Shown: piece after piece, positions 1 to 11,374 of the stretch
Layout: each line of letters opens with the position of its first letter
How positions within the stretch are numbered: position 1 is the first letter of the stretch
DNA from: Allium sativum
Lineage: Eukaryota > Streptophyta > Magnoliopsida > Asparagales > Amaryllidaceae
DNA length: 64,000 nucleotides
Assembly (NCBI GenBank): GCA_030737875.1
Contig: CM060923.1
Span: 498,444,453 to 498,508,452, forward strand
Direction: 5' to 3'
Notes under the pieces: model-generated
Told to the model about the DNA's origin: nothing
Seen by the model: only the letters and a program-made list of their open reading frames with translations
Databases searched by the model: none
Position numbers and translations under genes: made by a program

Positions 1-300
1 AACAGAGAAAAACGTTCAAATCTTGAAATAACTGACTTACAGAGATTTAGATTAGAATAGAAAGATGGCGTTGCTATGATTCGTGTGACGTTAGCCTTTG
101 ATCCTTATCTTGAAGCTTTAATCTTGATTCGAATCTCTTCTTGAAAGTCTTTGAGCAGCATCTCCTTGTCTTGATTTATTTTATATATATTATTCTATTT
201 ATTATTTATTTTAAGTGGAGGAGAAGAAGCCATGTTCACTAAGAATCTTTGCAGCATAATGGTAGAGAAGAATTGTGAATAGAGGAGGAGACTAGGGCTG

Positions 301-308
301 TTTATATA
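301..308 (-). promoter_or_regulatory. TATA box of element B 3' LTR
   Basis: The minus strand reads CTATATAAACAG here, a canonical plant TATA box about 400 bp into the LTR. The same motif is kept in the other LTR at 15426-15433. The position fits the U3/R boundary of a gypsy LTR. Transcription would run leftward. The start site itself is inferred. Confidence 0.5.
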
Positions 309-391
309 GTGTAGAAGTCGATGAATCTGGTCAGAATGGCGTCTAGATACAGAGAAACGAACCAGGTTCAGAAAGTTGGAAAAAAGCAAGG

Positions 392-465
392 GGGTCGACA
401 CCCAGGTCGACTCCCCAGTCGACCTTGGGTCGACTACCCAGTCGACTCCCCAGTCGACCTGGGGT
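392..465. repeat. GTCGAC palindrome cluster in B LTR
   Basis: Six GTCGAC hexamers lie within about 75 bp, embedded in CCCAGGTCGAC / GTCGACCTGGG-like blocks that are inverted copies of each other. The cluster recurs at 15515-15590 in the other B LTR and, in related form, in both LTRs of element A (6395-6478 and 11676-11759). It lies upstream of the TATA box, so it sits in U3. Confidence 0.8.
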
Positions 466-708
466 CTTGGGCGGGAAATTTCCCGCCCAGCCCGCTTCTG
501 AGTCTGTTTTGAAATTTGAACCTTGCTGAAACTTATGGAGGCCATATCTTCCTCATACGGACTCCGATTCACGCAAACTCGGACTCGTTCTCATGCAGAA
601 TTCCAAGACGAACGCAATGGCGCAGCCCGTTTCCCTTGATTTTGATTTTAACTTTTAATTCTGCCTTGATTTGTGAATCTTAGCGTTACGAAATTACGGG
701 GTGTTACA

Positions 709-725
709 TTCTCCCCCACTTAAAA
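709..725 (-). other. Element B polypurine tract
   Basis: On the minus strand this reads CTTTTAAGTGGGGGAGAA and abuts the 3' LTR start. It is preceded by GGGGACGAAATC, the same upstream motif seen in A. It would prime plus-strand DNA synthesis in the retrotransposon cycle. Confidence 0.85.
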
Positions 726-2457
726 GGATTTCGTCCCCGGAATCTTCAAGTTAGGAAGAATGTGTCCTACCAACCAATCACCCATCTATTCAACCATTCA
801 ATCACAGGCATTCATTGTCCTTAAAAGATTTCTAATGCTTTCATGTTAATATGCATAGTGTGTGTATATGTCTTTATCTAATGCAAAATCAGGCGGTCTA
901 CTGATTCAGTTGACCTCCTTAATGCAAATCATGTCAGTGTCATGCGTCCAATCATGTATGCAAGCATCCCTAGTTTTGTAAATACTACATGTGTGCATAG
1001 CCATTCATCCATATGCAGCATCCATATGATAACATATCAGGCTCAACTTACAAACAAATACATATCTGTAAATGCAATATGAAAGCGTCCGAACTGATCT
1101 AGCGCCTAATACATATGCATATGCATCCACGAGCAACCATTAGCAACCACTTGCAACCACCAACCATAACATGTTTCAAACACATGTTTACATCCATTGG
1201 CTTCTACCTAAGGATCGAAGATATGACCTAGGTGATATACTTCGGAAAGAGGGAAACAATTATGCGTAAAGCTCCTACACAAAGAAATCAAGGATGCACC
1301 CTTAAGAAAAAGGGTATGACGCTAGTATCTAGCCGTCTTGAGCTTTACTCCACTGTATCTTAACTAATTTAACTTCAAGATTGTGAAGTTTCCGACCTCC
1401 ATTTCCAAAGTAAACAGATGTCAACTATGATACCAAGTGTACATACCAAGATGGTTCGAGGTCCCTCCTCTTAGCTTATCCATCCCGCCATAACTATAAG
1501 GGTTGAAAGGTCACTACGTGCTTTTTAGAGTGTGTGCCACAACTATTCATCTCTCACGCAAACTATCCTAGTCGAACTCGACATCCCTCAAGTACAAGCC
1601 CCAAAGGCCTAAACCAATATCAGACAAGCACCCAAGGAATATCTCCTCCGAATTTAGACGATCTATGTGAGTTGATATAAGCAAACTCGATAGCTATTCT
1701 CAAATCCCTACTAACCAAAAATAAACTGGTCGGACCACCAATTGGATTCGAAACTCTATTGGGATCTTTCTACTATACAAGTACTATGGTGCAGAGACTC
1801 AACTATGGAAGTGGATATGAACAAATGCGAAGCGCTAAAACAAAAGGAAAGAGTACGAACAACAAAACTAGACTCTTCCAACATAACTTTTCTACCTTTT
1901 CCCTAGGTACGCTTGGTGTCGAAAGTATGTAGTTGCCCTTCGGAAAATCTTGTTCCTAGTTCTTGCCCTTGTCCTTAATTATATGCCCTATCATACCCTA
2001 GTAAAGATACTTCCTCTTGTCTTAGGTTTTATAATTCCTTCCTCCTTTGTGAGCTAAATCTGCATCCATGAATTCCTCATCCTAGGGTTGTGCTCCCTAG
2101 CCAAACTCCTCATCCCCTTCCGTGTGTAGTCATGTTGACAAATCTCTCGAAGGCTGCTTCCATCGTACAGAAAACTCTATAAGCTTGAAAGAAAACTAAT
2201 CGTAGGTGAAACAACCACAGCAATAGATGGAAGTCGGGCACTACTTCGCCCTTCGATGAGGTTACATCCCAGAAAGCCAGGAGCCCCAGAGACTCAAGAA
2301 AGAAGGAGACAAGAATTCAAACAGAGGAAGAGAAGATAGTGCGTATGGCTTTTTTGGGAATATGCCTTTAAAACAAAACTTTTCTTTTGAAAATGCTTCT
2401 TTTAAAACCATTTTGAAAATATTTTTTTTTAATTCTTTATCTGATCTGGTAACCTTC

Positions 2458-2470
2458 AGCTATGATACCA
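2458..2470 (-). other. Element B primer-binding site
   Basis: The minus strand reads TGGTATCATAGCT two bases inside the LTR. The first eight bases match the complement of the initiator Met-tRNA 3' end; one base differs from the usual TGGTATCAGAGC. This fixes B's orientation as minus. Confidence 0.85.
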
Positions 2471-4084
2471 CGTGTAACACCCCACGTCCGTTAGTGTCAC
2501 TCACAAAGGGAATGCACTAAGTTCTGTGGAGCATTTAGGGTAAAAGATGCAGATAAATTACGAGACAAAAAGAAATAAAACAGCGGAAAATAAAACTTTG
2601 CTTTATTGATAAAATAGTTTGTACAAAGATTTCTTTACAATATCAGAGTGTCATCTGTCTTACAAAATAAAGAAGCATAAAAATACATTTATATTCCCCA
2701 ATGTAGCAAGAACCAGCCATAGCATCTAGAAAGAGAATCCAAGCAAAACTTCGACAAATCTTCAAGCTGGGAAAGAGTGACAGTCCAACTTAACCTGAGC
2801 TATACTACTCCCTCCTCTACTACCGGGGGGGAAACGGAAGAGAAGAAGATGAAAGAAAAACAGAGTCAGACATAAAGCCTGCGTAAGTTCAGTAACTTCT
2901 AGCATGTGAACATGGAAAACAAACGACATGAATTAACTGAATCCAAGATTACACCATGACCATAGGGTCAACAAGATTAGACAAGATAATCACAAGATAT
3001 GCTAAGATAAGATAAACTGGATATGCTCTAATACTTTCGCTGCTTCTCTATTTCCTTGTTATACTGGTTTCTATATCTCTGCACCACCTAACTAGTGTTC
3101 CAACTAGTAACGATAACGTAATCCCAACCCCTGTAGTTTCCATTGCCTTCAGGCATACATTTATTATTTATTACCTAGATCTAATCTAGGGTTTTCTATC
3201 AAGTGCTTTCTAGATTTAACTAGAGTTTTACGCTATTTGCTGAACGCTTCTCGAGTTTAGGGTTTATGCCACCTAGTCCAACTAGGGATTACGCTACCTG
3301 TCGAACGATGCCCCAAGTCTAGGACACACTACCTAGAGTGGTATATGCTCCTATACTTCCCCACGCATGTATCGCGAATCGTTATCGCTTGTCTAGATGC
3401 ACATGTCATGTAATGTGCGGTCCGAGTCCTGTGACAGGGAAAATCAAGGAATACAGAACTCGGTCGGGAGCTTTCAGATATCTGCCAATGCAGATGCTAA
3501 GGTCTATTTTTATTCCAGTGGCTATGGTCCCACTTGACCCCTCCCTCAACTAATGAAAGGCACACCTTGTAAAATGAGAACTATACGCCGGCCCCCGGTG
3601 CCCCACTATCCTATGGCCATCCTCACCCATAACTAGATAGCAAGTATATGGTCTTTTGGAGTACTCCGCCTTTCCGCTTCACGTATCTCGATTGACTCAA
3701 GATGGATGGTAGACGACGAGTCGCTATCACAGGGCTACCGTTTGCTCGCCGAATCACGCCGGTCCATCCTGGTCTTTAGGTTGCCATGTATTGCAACCAA
3801 GGCATACCCCTGGTTCTTCTACGCAGACCTTAACCTCTGTGAGCCCAGGAGGATCATCTGCAGCCTCACAGAGGGATACCAAGAGTACCATCACGTCCCC
3901 TCGAAGCCTCGGGCTTCGTAACCCAATTCGTTGGAGTCTCCTTTTAACTCAAACGGACATTTGCTCCGTCACATGTTATACTAAGAATTACTACTTAGTT
4001 TTACTAACTAAGATTTACCACTTTGTTTCCAGAATCGTTGTTTTCTTAACTAAGGTTTACTTAGTTCTCTTTCCCGTCAATATG

Positions 4085-4735
4085 GATTGGTTAAGTGTCA
4101 TAGTCAATTCAAGCTAACTTAACCCTCCTCATTTACCCTGTTAAACTGGTTAAGTGTTATCAGTAACTCATGTTGGCTTAACCCTACCACAAACCAAGTT
4201 ATATTGGTTAAGTATTTATTACTTAACCCTACCCATTCACCCTGTGTTGGTTAAGTGTTCCTTTTTAACTTAACCTTGCCCGTCTGTTTTAACTAACATG
4301 TTATTATTAATGGTTAAGTATTATCCCTTCATGTTTTAGACTTAACCCCATTCCTTTATCACACCCTGATGGTTAAGTGTTCAAGTTTACTTAACCCTAA
4401 GGTCTAGCCCAGCTAACATATCAAATTGGCTAAGTGTATTAGATTTTACTTAACCCCAGCCCCTGGTGTAGTTAACATGTTAATTTGGCTAAGTGTATTA
4501 ACTTTACTTAACCCCTACAAATCTTGTCTTGTTACCAAGTTAAGTTGGTTAAGTGTTCCTATGGACTTAGCCCTCCCATTCTAGCTTAACTGTGTTAGGT
4601 TGGTTAAGTGTTCCTATGGACTTAACCTTCCCATTCTAGCTTAACTAGGTTAAGTGTCTACATGCACCTAACCCCACCCACCGGTCTGGTTAAATTGGTT
4701 AAGCGTCTTAGTTAACTTAACCCTACCCTTCTTGT
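4085..4735. repeat. Degenerate array of ggttaagt...acttaacc inverted repeats
   Basis: About ten units of roughly 55-75 bp each carry GGTTAAGTGT followed, after a short spacer, by ACTTAACCCT. The 8-bp arms are perfect inverted complements in most units, so each unit could fold as a stem-loop. Spacers vary more than arms. A shorter version lies in element A's LTRs at about 8355-8545 and 13636-13826. Confidence 0.8.
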
Positions 4736-5713
4736 TCTAGCTTTAACTAAATAAATTAAATCCATGACCACTCACATTAGACAGATATTGTTGCGAATAT
4801 TGGATGTGCCGGTTGGTTCCGGGCAGGTTTACATCGCAACTCAGTCTAACCTCGGGTTAGGCATATTCGTGTTTTCTAAGTTCAAAGGGTTTCAATTTAT
4901 TTTCAAATCAAGTTTTGAAAGTAACCATCCCGTTCGTCGGATCAGTTAGGGATAGCCAGGGAGAGCAGGAAACTTGTATTTTCCAAACTCAAGCCTAGAC
5001 ACTATCCTCTCTGTCACCCTAGAACTTTCTGGTGTTTCATTAAAAGAGATGTCATTAATAAATCTTTAATTTGTCTGAATTTACATTTCTCATTCAGGAC
5101 AAATTCTATAAGTAAATTATTCCTAATTTACTTATTTCCCAATTACTCTTTTAATGTAATCTGTCTACATTTATTTCTATGGCCCATTTTCCCCACTATA
5201 TCATATTTATGCTTTTTGGTATGTAAACTATACCAAATTAAGTGTCACTAACCATGATTTTGCTAAACCTGACAGTTATTCCCAATTATGGCCAATTTCA
5301 CATTTATGCCAATATACTTACCGTGCCAAATTAGCTAATCCAATTCCGATTCAACATTCTAATTCACATCAAACTAGACTTATTACTCTAGTTCACTATT
5401 CATGTGAATGCTAGATTTACACGTCAATACTAGATTCAAATTACACATCTTATAATTTATGTCAAATTTATCCAATTTGCATTTCTATGAACATGCCATA
5501 ATACATGTTCCCAATTTATGCCAATTTCCAAGTTAAACTACGTTTTTAGTAAATTTCATGTTTTGCCCAAACCGCAATCCCACCGTTCGTATAATCGTGA
5601 TTCAGTCTAGATTATAAATAAAGCTAGGTTCGTAGAAAATAGGGAATGAACCAAAGATGTTATGCAAAAGATAGACATACTAACTGGCATAAAAAGGGTT
5701 GAATAACGACGTC

Positions 5714-5872
5714 GGTTCAAGAACATGGGTAGACCTAACTTAATAGGTAAATTCCCAAGGTCTAAAACCAAGAATAGACAGAATAGAGACATAGGTTCAA
5801 GAACATAGGTAGACCTAACTTAATAGGTAAATTCCCAAGGTCTAAAACCAAAGATAACCAGGAATAGACAGA
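5714..5872. repeat. 80-bp tandem duplication in B LTR
   Basis: The block beginning ggttcaagaacat occurs at 5714 and again at 5794 with only a few differences. It is a simple two-copy tandem duplication with no coding signal. Confidence 0.85.
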
Positions 5873-6046
5873 ATAGATGATCGGGTTTAGACCCAATTTC
5901 ATAGTCACAAAACTTAAGCAACACTTTCCTAGTCATGAATCACAGGTGTTTAATCACAGATGTCCTTGTTATTTCATAGGCAATAGTTTATATTTCCTAA
6001 TCAAAGGCATAGGCTTAGTCAAGGAAATAATCCTCATAGTCACAGT

Positions 6047-6106
6047 CACAGTCATAGGCAATGTTCATAGTCATAGGCAATGTCCATAGTCATAGGCAAT
6101 GTTCAT
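6047..6106. repeat. 19-bp microrepeat, insertion target of A
   Basis: Units of gttcatagtcataggcaat repeat about three times here and resume at 14945-14972 on the far side of element A. A therefore inserted inside a small tandem array in B's LTR. Confidence 0.85.
6102..6106. repeat. Target-site duplication of element A (left copy)
   Basis: The five bases ttcat precede the LTR start at 6107 and recur at 14940-14944 immediately after the 3' LTR end. A 5-bp duplication is what gypsy-type integrase produces, so both ends of A are intact. Confidence 0.93.
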
Positions 6107-6394
6107 TGTAACACCCCGTGTATTCTATAACAGTGAAATTCACAAATTAAAGTATAATTAATTTCAAATCAAAGAATTAAGGGAAACGGGATACGCCATT
6201 GTGTTCGTCTCGGAAAAATACGCGAAATAGAATCCGAGTTTTCGAAAAACGGAGTCCGTATGAAGAAGATATGGCCTCCGGAAGTTTCAGAATTCAGTTT
6301 AAAATTCAAACAGAAGAAAACAGCTCAGAAAACAAGTTTAAAATTCAAAATCGGGCCCAATTGGCCAGGGCGGGAAAATTCCCGCCTGAGGCAC

Positions 6395-6478
6395 CCAGGT
6401 CGACTGGGCTGTCGACCTGGCTACCAGGTCGACAGGGCTGTCGACAGGGCTGTCGACCTGGCCCCAGAGCCAGGTCGA
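6395..6478. repeat. GTCGAC palindrome cluster in A 5' LTR
   Basis: Alternating CAGGTCGAC and GTCGACCTGG blocks form overlapping inverted repeats over about 80 bp upstream of the TATA box. The 3' LTR copy is at 11676-11759. Its place in U3 would suit a regulatory or secondary-structure role, but that is inference. Confidence 0.8.
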
Positions 6479-6637
6479 ACCCAGCCCACCCTGGCTGGCC
6501 TGGTCTATGTTTGGCCGATTTTTTGAGCCTTGCCTTGTCACTAGGGCTAGGTGGCAGCTCCGGATTGGCCTCTCCTTCAAACGAACGGCTATTGTTGAAT
6601 CAAGCTCCATCGACGGTCTAAAACAACTCACAAACAT

Positions 6638-6646
6638 TATAAAAAG
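6638..6646 (+). promoter_or_regulatory. TATA box of element A 5' LTR
   Basis: TATAAAAAG lies about 530 bp into the LTR, and the 3' LTR has the same motif at 11919-11927. It is the best TATA match in the LTR and marks the likely U3/R boundary. The start site is not directly visible. Confidence 0.6.
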
Positions 6647-7204
6647 GACCTAAGACCTAGCCTAAATCATACTATTTCATTTTAGCCTCAGGCCGCTGCC
6701 ATTAAACCTAGAGCTCTAAATTAAAAATACAAAGAATAAAATTATAGAAGATGGAGGACGATTCTTGAAGGCTACAACTAGAAGCTACAACAACTACGAC
6801 GCTTTAGACAACGAATTTGGGACTATTGTATTTGAGTTATTTGCTTCATATTGTAAGTTCTATGTTACTTTTTAGGCAAAAACGCTAAAACAATATGGAC
6901 ATGCCGTGAATTGAAACCGGATTTAAGAACTATTGTTAATCCATTGTTTATATTGTTTATCTTTGAATTATAATTTGGGAAATTGCTATGGCAACGTTGC
7001 AAGTTGAACTTGTCATGATTTTGATGTTGTTATGAATCACTTGGCTTAATTGTTTGGCAAGTTGGACTAATACATGTCCATGGAATCACTATGCTTATTG
7101 AAATCTTTATGTTGATTATTATGCCTATGATGCTAATTAAACCATGGCTATGACTATTGATGGAATTATGCCTGTGATGTTAATATACCCATCATGATTA
7201 ATGA

Positions 7205-7640
7205 AAAATTGGGTATTGCTAGGTTATGATGAAAAGTTGGGATTATTATGTTTATAATGTTAGGATTGTTAAAAACGCTAAATTGGGATCATTATGTTTA
7301 TAATGTTAATCGAAAATCATTATGTTGAAAACGCTAAATTGGAATCATTATGTCTATAATGTTATTTGAGAATCATTATGTTAAAATATTAAATTAGAAC
7401 CATTATGTTTATAATATTAGTTGAGAATCATTATGAATGCCAAATTGGAATCATTATGTCTATAATGTTAGTTGAGGATCATTATGTTAAAAATGCTAAG
7501 TTAGAACCATTATGTTTATAATGCTAGATGAGAATCATTATAAATTGGAATCATTATGTCTATGAGAATTATTATGTTAAAATGCTAAATTGGAATCCAC
7601 TATGCCTATTAGGATTACTATGCCTTTAATGTTTCATGTT
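7205..7640. repeat. cattat(gttt)ataatg palindromic array in A 5' LTR
   Basis: Degenerate units of about 50-60 bp contain CATTATGTTTATAATG or CATTATGTCTATAATG, i.e. 6-bp arms around a 4-base loop, separated by gagaatcattatg and gctaaattgg blocks. At least six recognisable units are present. The 3' LTR repeats the array at about 12486-12922. Confidence 0.75.
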
Positions 7641-8116
7641 TATAATAAAATTGTTATGCTGCCGCAATGATTATTATGCCTATGATGCAAAGTTGAAATC
7701 ATCATGTTAAATTAAGTTGGAATCATTACTATGCGAAGTTATCATCATACTAGTATTGCAACTATGTGATATGTTATAGCCTATTTATTATGCAAGTAAT
7801 GTTGTAACTGTCACATATGCTTATCACATGTTTGGTGTTATTCTCCTTTATCTCTTGAATTGTTTATACTTGTGAACGAAGTACGTTTTATATACGTTGG
7901 GGATACAATTGGGTAGAATAGGCAAAACTTGAATTAATTATAAGCATAAACTATGAAGTTTGGCATAAGTAGAACATGAGATATGGCACGAAAAACTTGA
8001 CTTGAACATGCCATAACTTGACTTTAAACATGCCTTAGTTGGGCACGAAGTTGACATATGAACATGATATCAAAATCTGATAAGAACATGGGCATGACTT
8101 TAGAAAACAAGAAGGT

Positions 8117-8315
8117 GGCCAACTCGAGGTTGGGTTGAGTTTGTAGTGTAAATCTGCCCGGAACCGCCCGGCAAATCCGGTTGCTACAAACAATAGGATC
8201 CAATGTGGGTAGTTGGTCACATCGCGCTTGAAACCCGAGGTTGGGTTGAGTTCGTAGCGTAAACCTGCCCGGAACCGCCCGGCAAATCCAGTGGCTACAA
8301 ACAACAGGATCCAAT
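8117..8315. repeat. Two-copy ~108-bp module in A 5' LTR
   Basis: The block with ctgcccggaaccgcccggca occurs twice in tandem, ending each time with ggatccaatgtg. The 3' LTR has the same pair at about 13399-13597. A single related copy lies inverted in B's LTR near 4785-4865. This GC-rich module is a family marker linking A and B. Confidence 0.8.
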
Positions 8316-9660
8316 GTGATTGGTTCGGTGCATTAACGAATCAATTAATGCCAATTAGGGTTAAGTCATGAACATGAAAAGACAACTTAAGCAACTTGAA
8401 CATGATTTGTAGGGCTAAGTCATGAACTTGAAAAACGACAACACTTAGCCAACTTGACATGACACGTAGGCGGGTTAAGTCGCGAACTGAAATGGCATAC
8501 TTAACCATCTTGACATGACTAGACTGGAAAAGGGTTAAGTCACGAATTACATGACTTGATCTGTTAGGTGGGTTAGGTCACGAATTACATGACCTAATCT
8601 ATTAGGCGAAACCCTAGACACGACCCCTTTCAGCAGTAACCCTCTAGATGTATCAAGGTACCCTGGGGCTAGGCCGGGTGGGGGCACGATTACTGGACTG
8701 ATTGTAAGAGGTGAACGACGGCAGTGGGGTACGCCAGTGTAGGTTCGGCGGACTACGATCGTGCACGTATCCGGGGCAGACACTGGGTATCCGTAGATTT
8801 ATCTATGCATCTTGAATCGTGTCAGGGGTTGAAACCCTAGGGCTGATACACCCTAAGGTGGACCCAGCACAGGTGACTACATTCGTGATTAACCGTATGA
8901 CACGGACACTTGACGAGCTAGAACTTGTAGGGAGCCGATCGACTAGATAATCGCTCCGTAGTACCCCGTACTTGGGTCAAACCCCGTTTCAGGGTCATTT
9001 CATGACATTGGGCCATGGGATTTATTTCGTGATTAACTTGTGACATGGGCTTAGTATACTAGTGAAGTCGATGCAACGGATCTCGAACATGTGTTGCTTT
9101 ATTTGACTTGTCTTGACTTATCATGATCACCTTAGTCTATCTTGTTCACCTTGACGCTATTCTTAAGTTTAGTTCCAGTTCATACATGACAGGTTGTTTT
9201 AACCATTTCTACACTGAAAGTCACTAGAACTTACTCAGTCTTTATGACTGACCCTTTTCCCTTTCGCCTCCTTTTCTTTCGTCCCCCCCCCCCCCCAGGT
9301 TCTCAGGGAGGAATAACTAGCTCTTAGCTTGGATATCACTTGCTTTGGCTCAGCGTGTACGGTTTGCTATGGCTGCTTCTTTTTACTGCACCTGGGGAAT
9401 AAGCTGTTTTTAAGTTATTGCTTCTTTGGCTACTATTACAAGACAGTTGTAATGAAGTTACTTGAAATGCTTGTAAAAGACATGGTTTATTTTGGAATGA
9501 AATGAAGTTCTGTTTTGCTCAGAAATTCTTCCGCTATTTACTTAATTATTTATTTATGTTCTGTCTTGTGATAATTCTGTGATGTTATCTCGATAATACC
9601 TCTCCAAAACTAGGGCATTCCCTTTGTGAGTGACCCTAGCGGAGGTGGGGGTGTTACACT

Positions 9661-9672
9661 TGGTATCAGAGC
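9661..9672 (+). other. Element A primer-binding site
   Basis: TGGTATCAGAGC, two bases after the LTR, is a 12-base match to the complement of plant initiator Met-tRNA 3' end. It would prime minus-strand DNA synthesis. Confidence 0.93.
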
Positions 9673-9865
9673 AGAAGGTTACCAAGACTGGGCAAAAGTT
9701 TTGAAAACCTTTTGAATTTATTTTTTTTCTCAAAACCATTTACAAAGAAGCATTTTCCAAGAAAAAGTTTTTAAAGGCTATTCCCCAAAAGCCATTAGCA
9801 CTATCCTTTGTTTCCTCGTTTGAATCTCTTGTCCTTCGTTTTGAATCTATCCTTCTTGTTTCAGC

Positions 9866-10893
9866 ATGTCCGAAGAACTTAACTTGCCGGAGGGTGTGCC
9901 AATACCTGGTTGGTTTAGACGATTCTTAGAAGCAAGGGCCACCCAGCCAGGTCCTACCGTCCCCCCTCCCCCAGCTGCAGGAAATCATCCAGCTGCAGCA
10001 GCACCTCTTCCTCCACCTCCTCCGTGGGGAAACACTTTTGCTAAGATATGTAAAGATTTTAAGGTTATGGGAGGAAAGGACTTTCATGGAACGGAGCCCT
10101 TCGTGGCAGCTAGAAATTGGCTGAAAGAAACCGAGGACTTATTCGTCATCTTTGAGGTAGAAGATAGGCAGAAAGTACAACTGGCAGTGTGGTTACTAAA
10201 GGGCGAGGCTTCCTACTGGTGGGAAGTCACTAATGCAGAAAGACCAGTGGAAACATGGGAGGACTTTAGGGCAAGGTTTGAGGCTAAATTTCTCTCAAAA
10301 GCCGAAAGGAGTTTGCAGTTGAGAAATTTTTATTTCTTAAGCAAGGAATTATGACAGTCAAAGAGTACGTTAATCAGTTCGACGAGCTGGCTAAGTTCGG
10401 ACTAGACCTAGTCAACACCCCGCATAAAAAGGCTCTCCGCTTTGTCAAAGGGTTGAATGAGCCATTACACAGTTTGGCCATGACCCATATACCCATGGGA
10501 GCTACGTACGAAAGGTTGGTGCAGATGGCATTGCTGAACGAGGAAGATAAGGGCAAGAAGGAGACAGAGGCAGAAAACTCTCAATGGAAGAAAGAGGTCA
10601 AGCCTAACGATTCTAAGAATAAGAAGGTAGACTCCGAGAAGGGAGGCAAGAACAACAACTCACGCGATAAAAGGAAGTGCAATTACTGTGGTACGGAAGG
10701 GCACATAGCCAAGGATTGTAGAAAGAGGAAGAGAAAGAAAGGTGAATGTTTTCATTGTGGGAAGACTGGACACATCAGCAAAGACTGCCCTGAGAAGCAG
10801 ACCGGACCTTCTGGCGGTACATCATTAACTTATTCTAGATGCTTTGTTTTATCCTATTTCTCTCCTCTATCCTATCTTGAGAACCATAGGTAG
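9866..10893 (+). pseudogene. gag: Element A gag (frameshifted)
   Basis: This encodes a gypsy Gag, the capsid/nucleocapsid protein that packages element RNA in virus-like particles. The first frame (9866-10354) has a proline-rich N-terminus and a retrotransposon-gag core with WLKGEASYWWEV-type residues. Near 10330-10345 the reading frame shifts by one; the core continues in the second frame with a [14 protein letters not shown] block. A basic linker leads to two CCHC zinc knuckles, [14 protein letters not shown] and [14 protein letters not shown], around residues 110-150 of the second frame. After about 10818 the sequence no longer resembles Gag or Pol, so pol was deleted there and the last ~25 residues are read-through of non-coding DNA. 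The frameshift makes this copy probably non-functional, though programmed shifting cannot be excluded. Confidence 0.85.
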
Positions 10894-11374
10894 AATCTTT
10901 TTGGATGTAAACATGTAATTGAAACATGTTATGATTGCGAAATGGTTGCAAGTGGTCGCAAGTGGTTGCTCGTGGATGCATGAATACACATTAGGCACTA
11001 GATCGGCTCAGACACATTTTCATATTGCATATGCATGAGTGTTTATTTTGGAAACTTGGTTGTGCTATCATTTGGTTGTTGCATATGATTGAATGTTTGA
11101 GCACTCATGTAGAAATTATGAATTATAGTAGGAAAAAATTTGCATACATATTGGATTCATTTCACTAAACATATTTTGCATTTAGAAGATCAGTTAGGCA
11201 TGATCATTAGCATTAGCTAAGGAACATATACACACACTTCGCATATGATCATAAAGCATTAGAAGTCTTTTAAGGACAATGGATACTCATGTTTGATGGA
11301 TGAGTAGATGGATGTTTGGATGTTAGGATATATATTTTCCCTAAACTTGAAGATTTCGGGGACGAAATCCTTTT
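10894..11374 (+). other. Element A non-coding tail before purine tract
   Basis: This AT-rich stretch has no recognisable coding. The stretch from about 10914 to 11000 resembles B's internal DNA (1080-1170) in reverse complement, so it is a conserved 3' untranslated block of this family. It ends in atttcggggacgaaatcc. Confidence 0.65.

Larger units (their letters stand above)
1..708 (-). mobile_element. Element B, 3' LTR (cut by window start)
   Basis: This is the minus-strand 3' LTR of element B. On the minus strand it begins TGTAACACCCCG at 708 and runs off the window. It aligns with 15126-15833, the equivalent end of the other LTR, with 18 substitutions and no indel by eye (2.5%). A purine-rich tract lies just outside it at 709-725. 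The short open frames in it are not conserved genes; they come from the compositionally odd GTCGAC repeat zone. Confidence 0.88.
709..2472 (-). mobile_element. Element B internal region, no coding
   Basis: This 1764-bp interior lies between the polypurine tract and primer-binding site of B. No long frame and no gag or pol motif is visible on either strand. The minus-strand leader after the primer site (about 2270-2455) resembles the leader of A, including an AAGCATTTTC block. The part near the polypurine tract (about 1080-1170) resembles 10914-11000 of A in reverse complement. B therefore looks like a coding-less, non-autonomous relative of A whose gag region was replaced by unrelated spacer. 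Confidence 0.75.
6107..9658 (+). mobile_element. Element A 5' LTR
   Basis: The LTR begins TGTAACACC and ends GGTGTTACA, a 9-bp terminal inverted repeat. In order it holds a GTCGAC cluster, a TATA box, a cattat palindromic array, a duplicated ~108-bp module, a ggttaagt array and a 14-base C tract at 9283-9296. Short frames such as those at 6199-6621 are repeated in the 3' LTR simply because the LTRs are copies; none shows a known domain. Confidence 0.93.

Noticed and set aside
195..572. 125-aa minus-strand frame in B's LTR
   Set aside because: It spans the TATA box and the GTCGAC repeats, and the 15443-15697 counterpart is shorter, so coding is not conserved.
8024..8783. 78-96-aa minus-strand frames in A's LTR (and 13306-14065)
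   Set aside because: They lie in the duplicated GC-rich LTR module and the equivalent LTR copy; nothing resembles a known protein.
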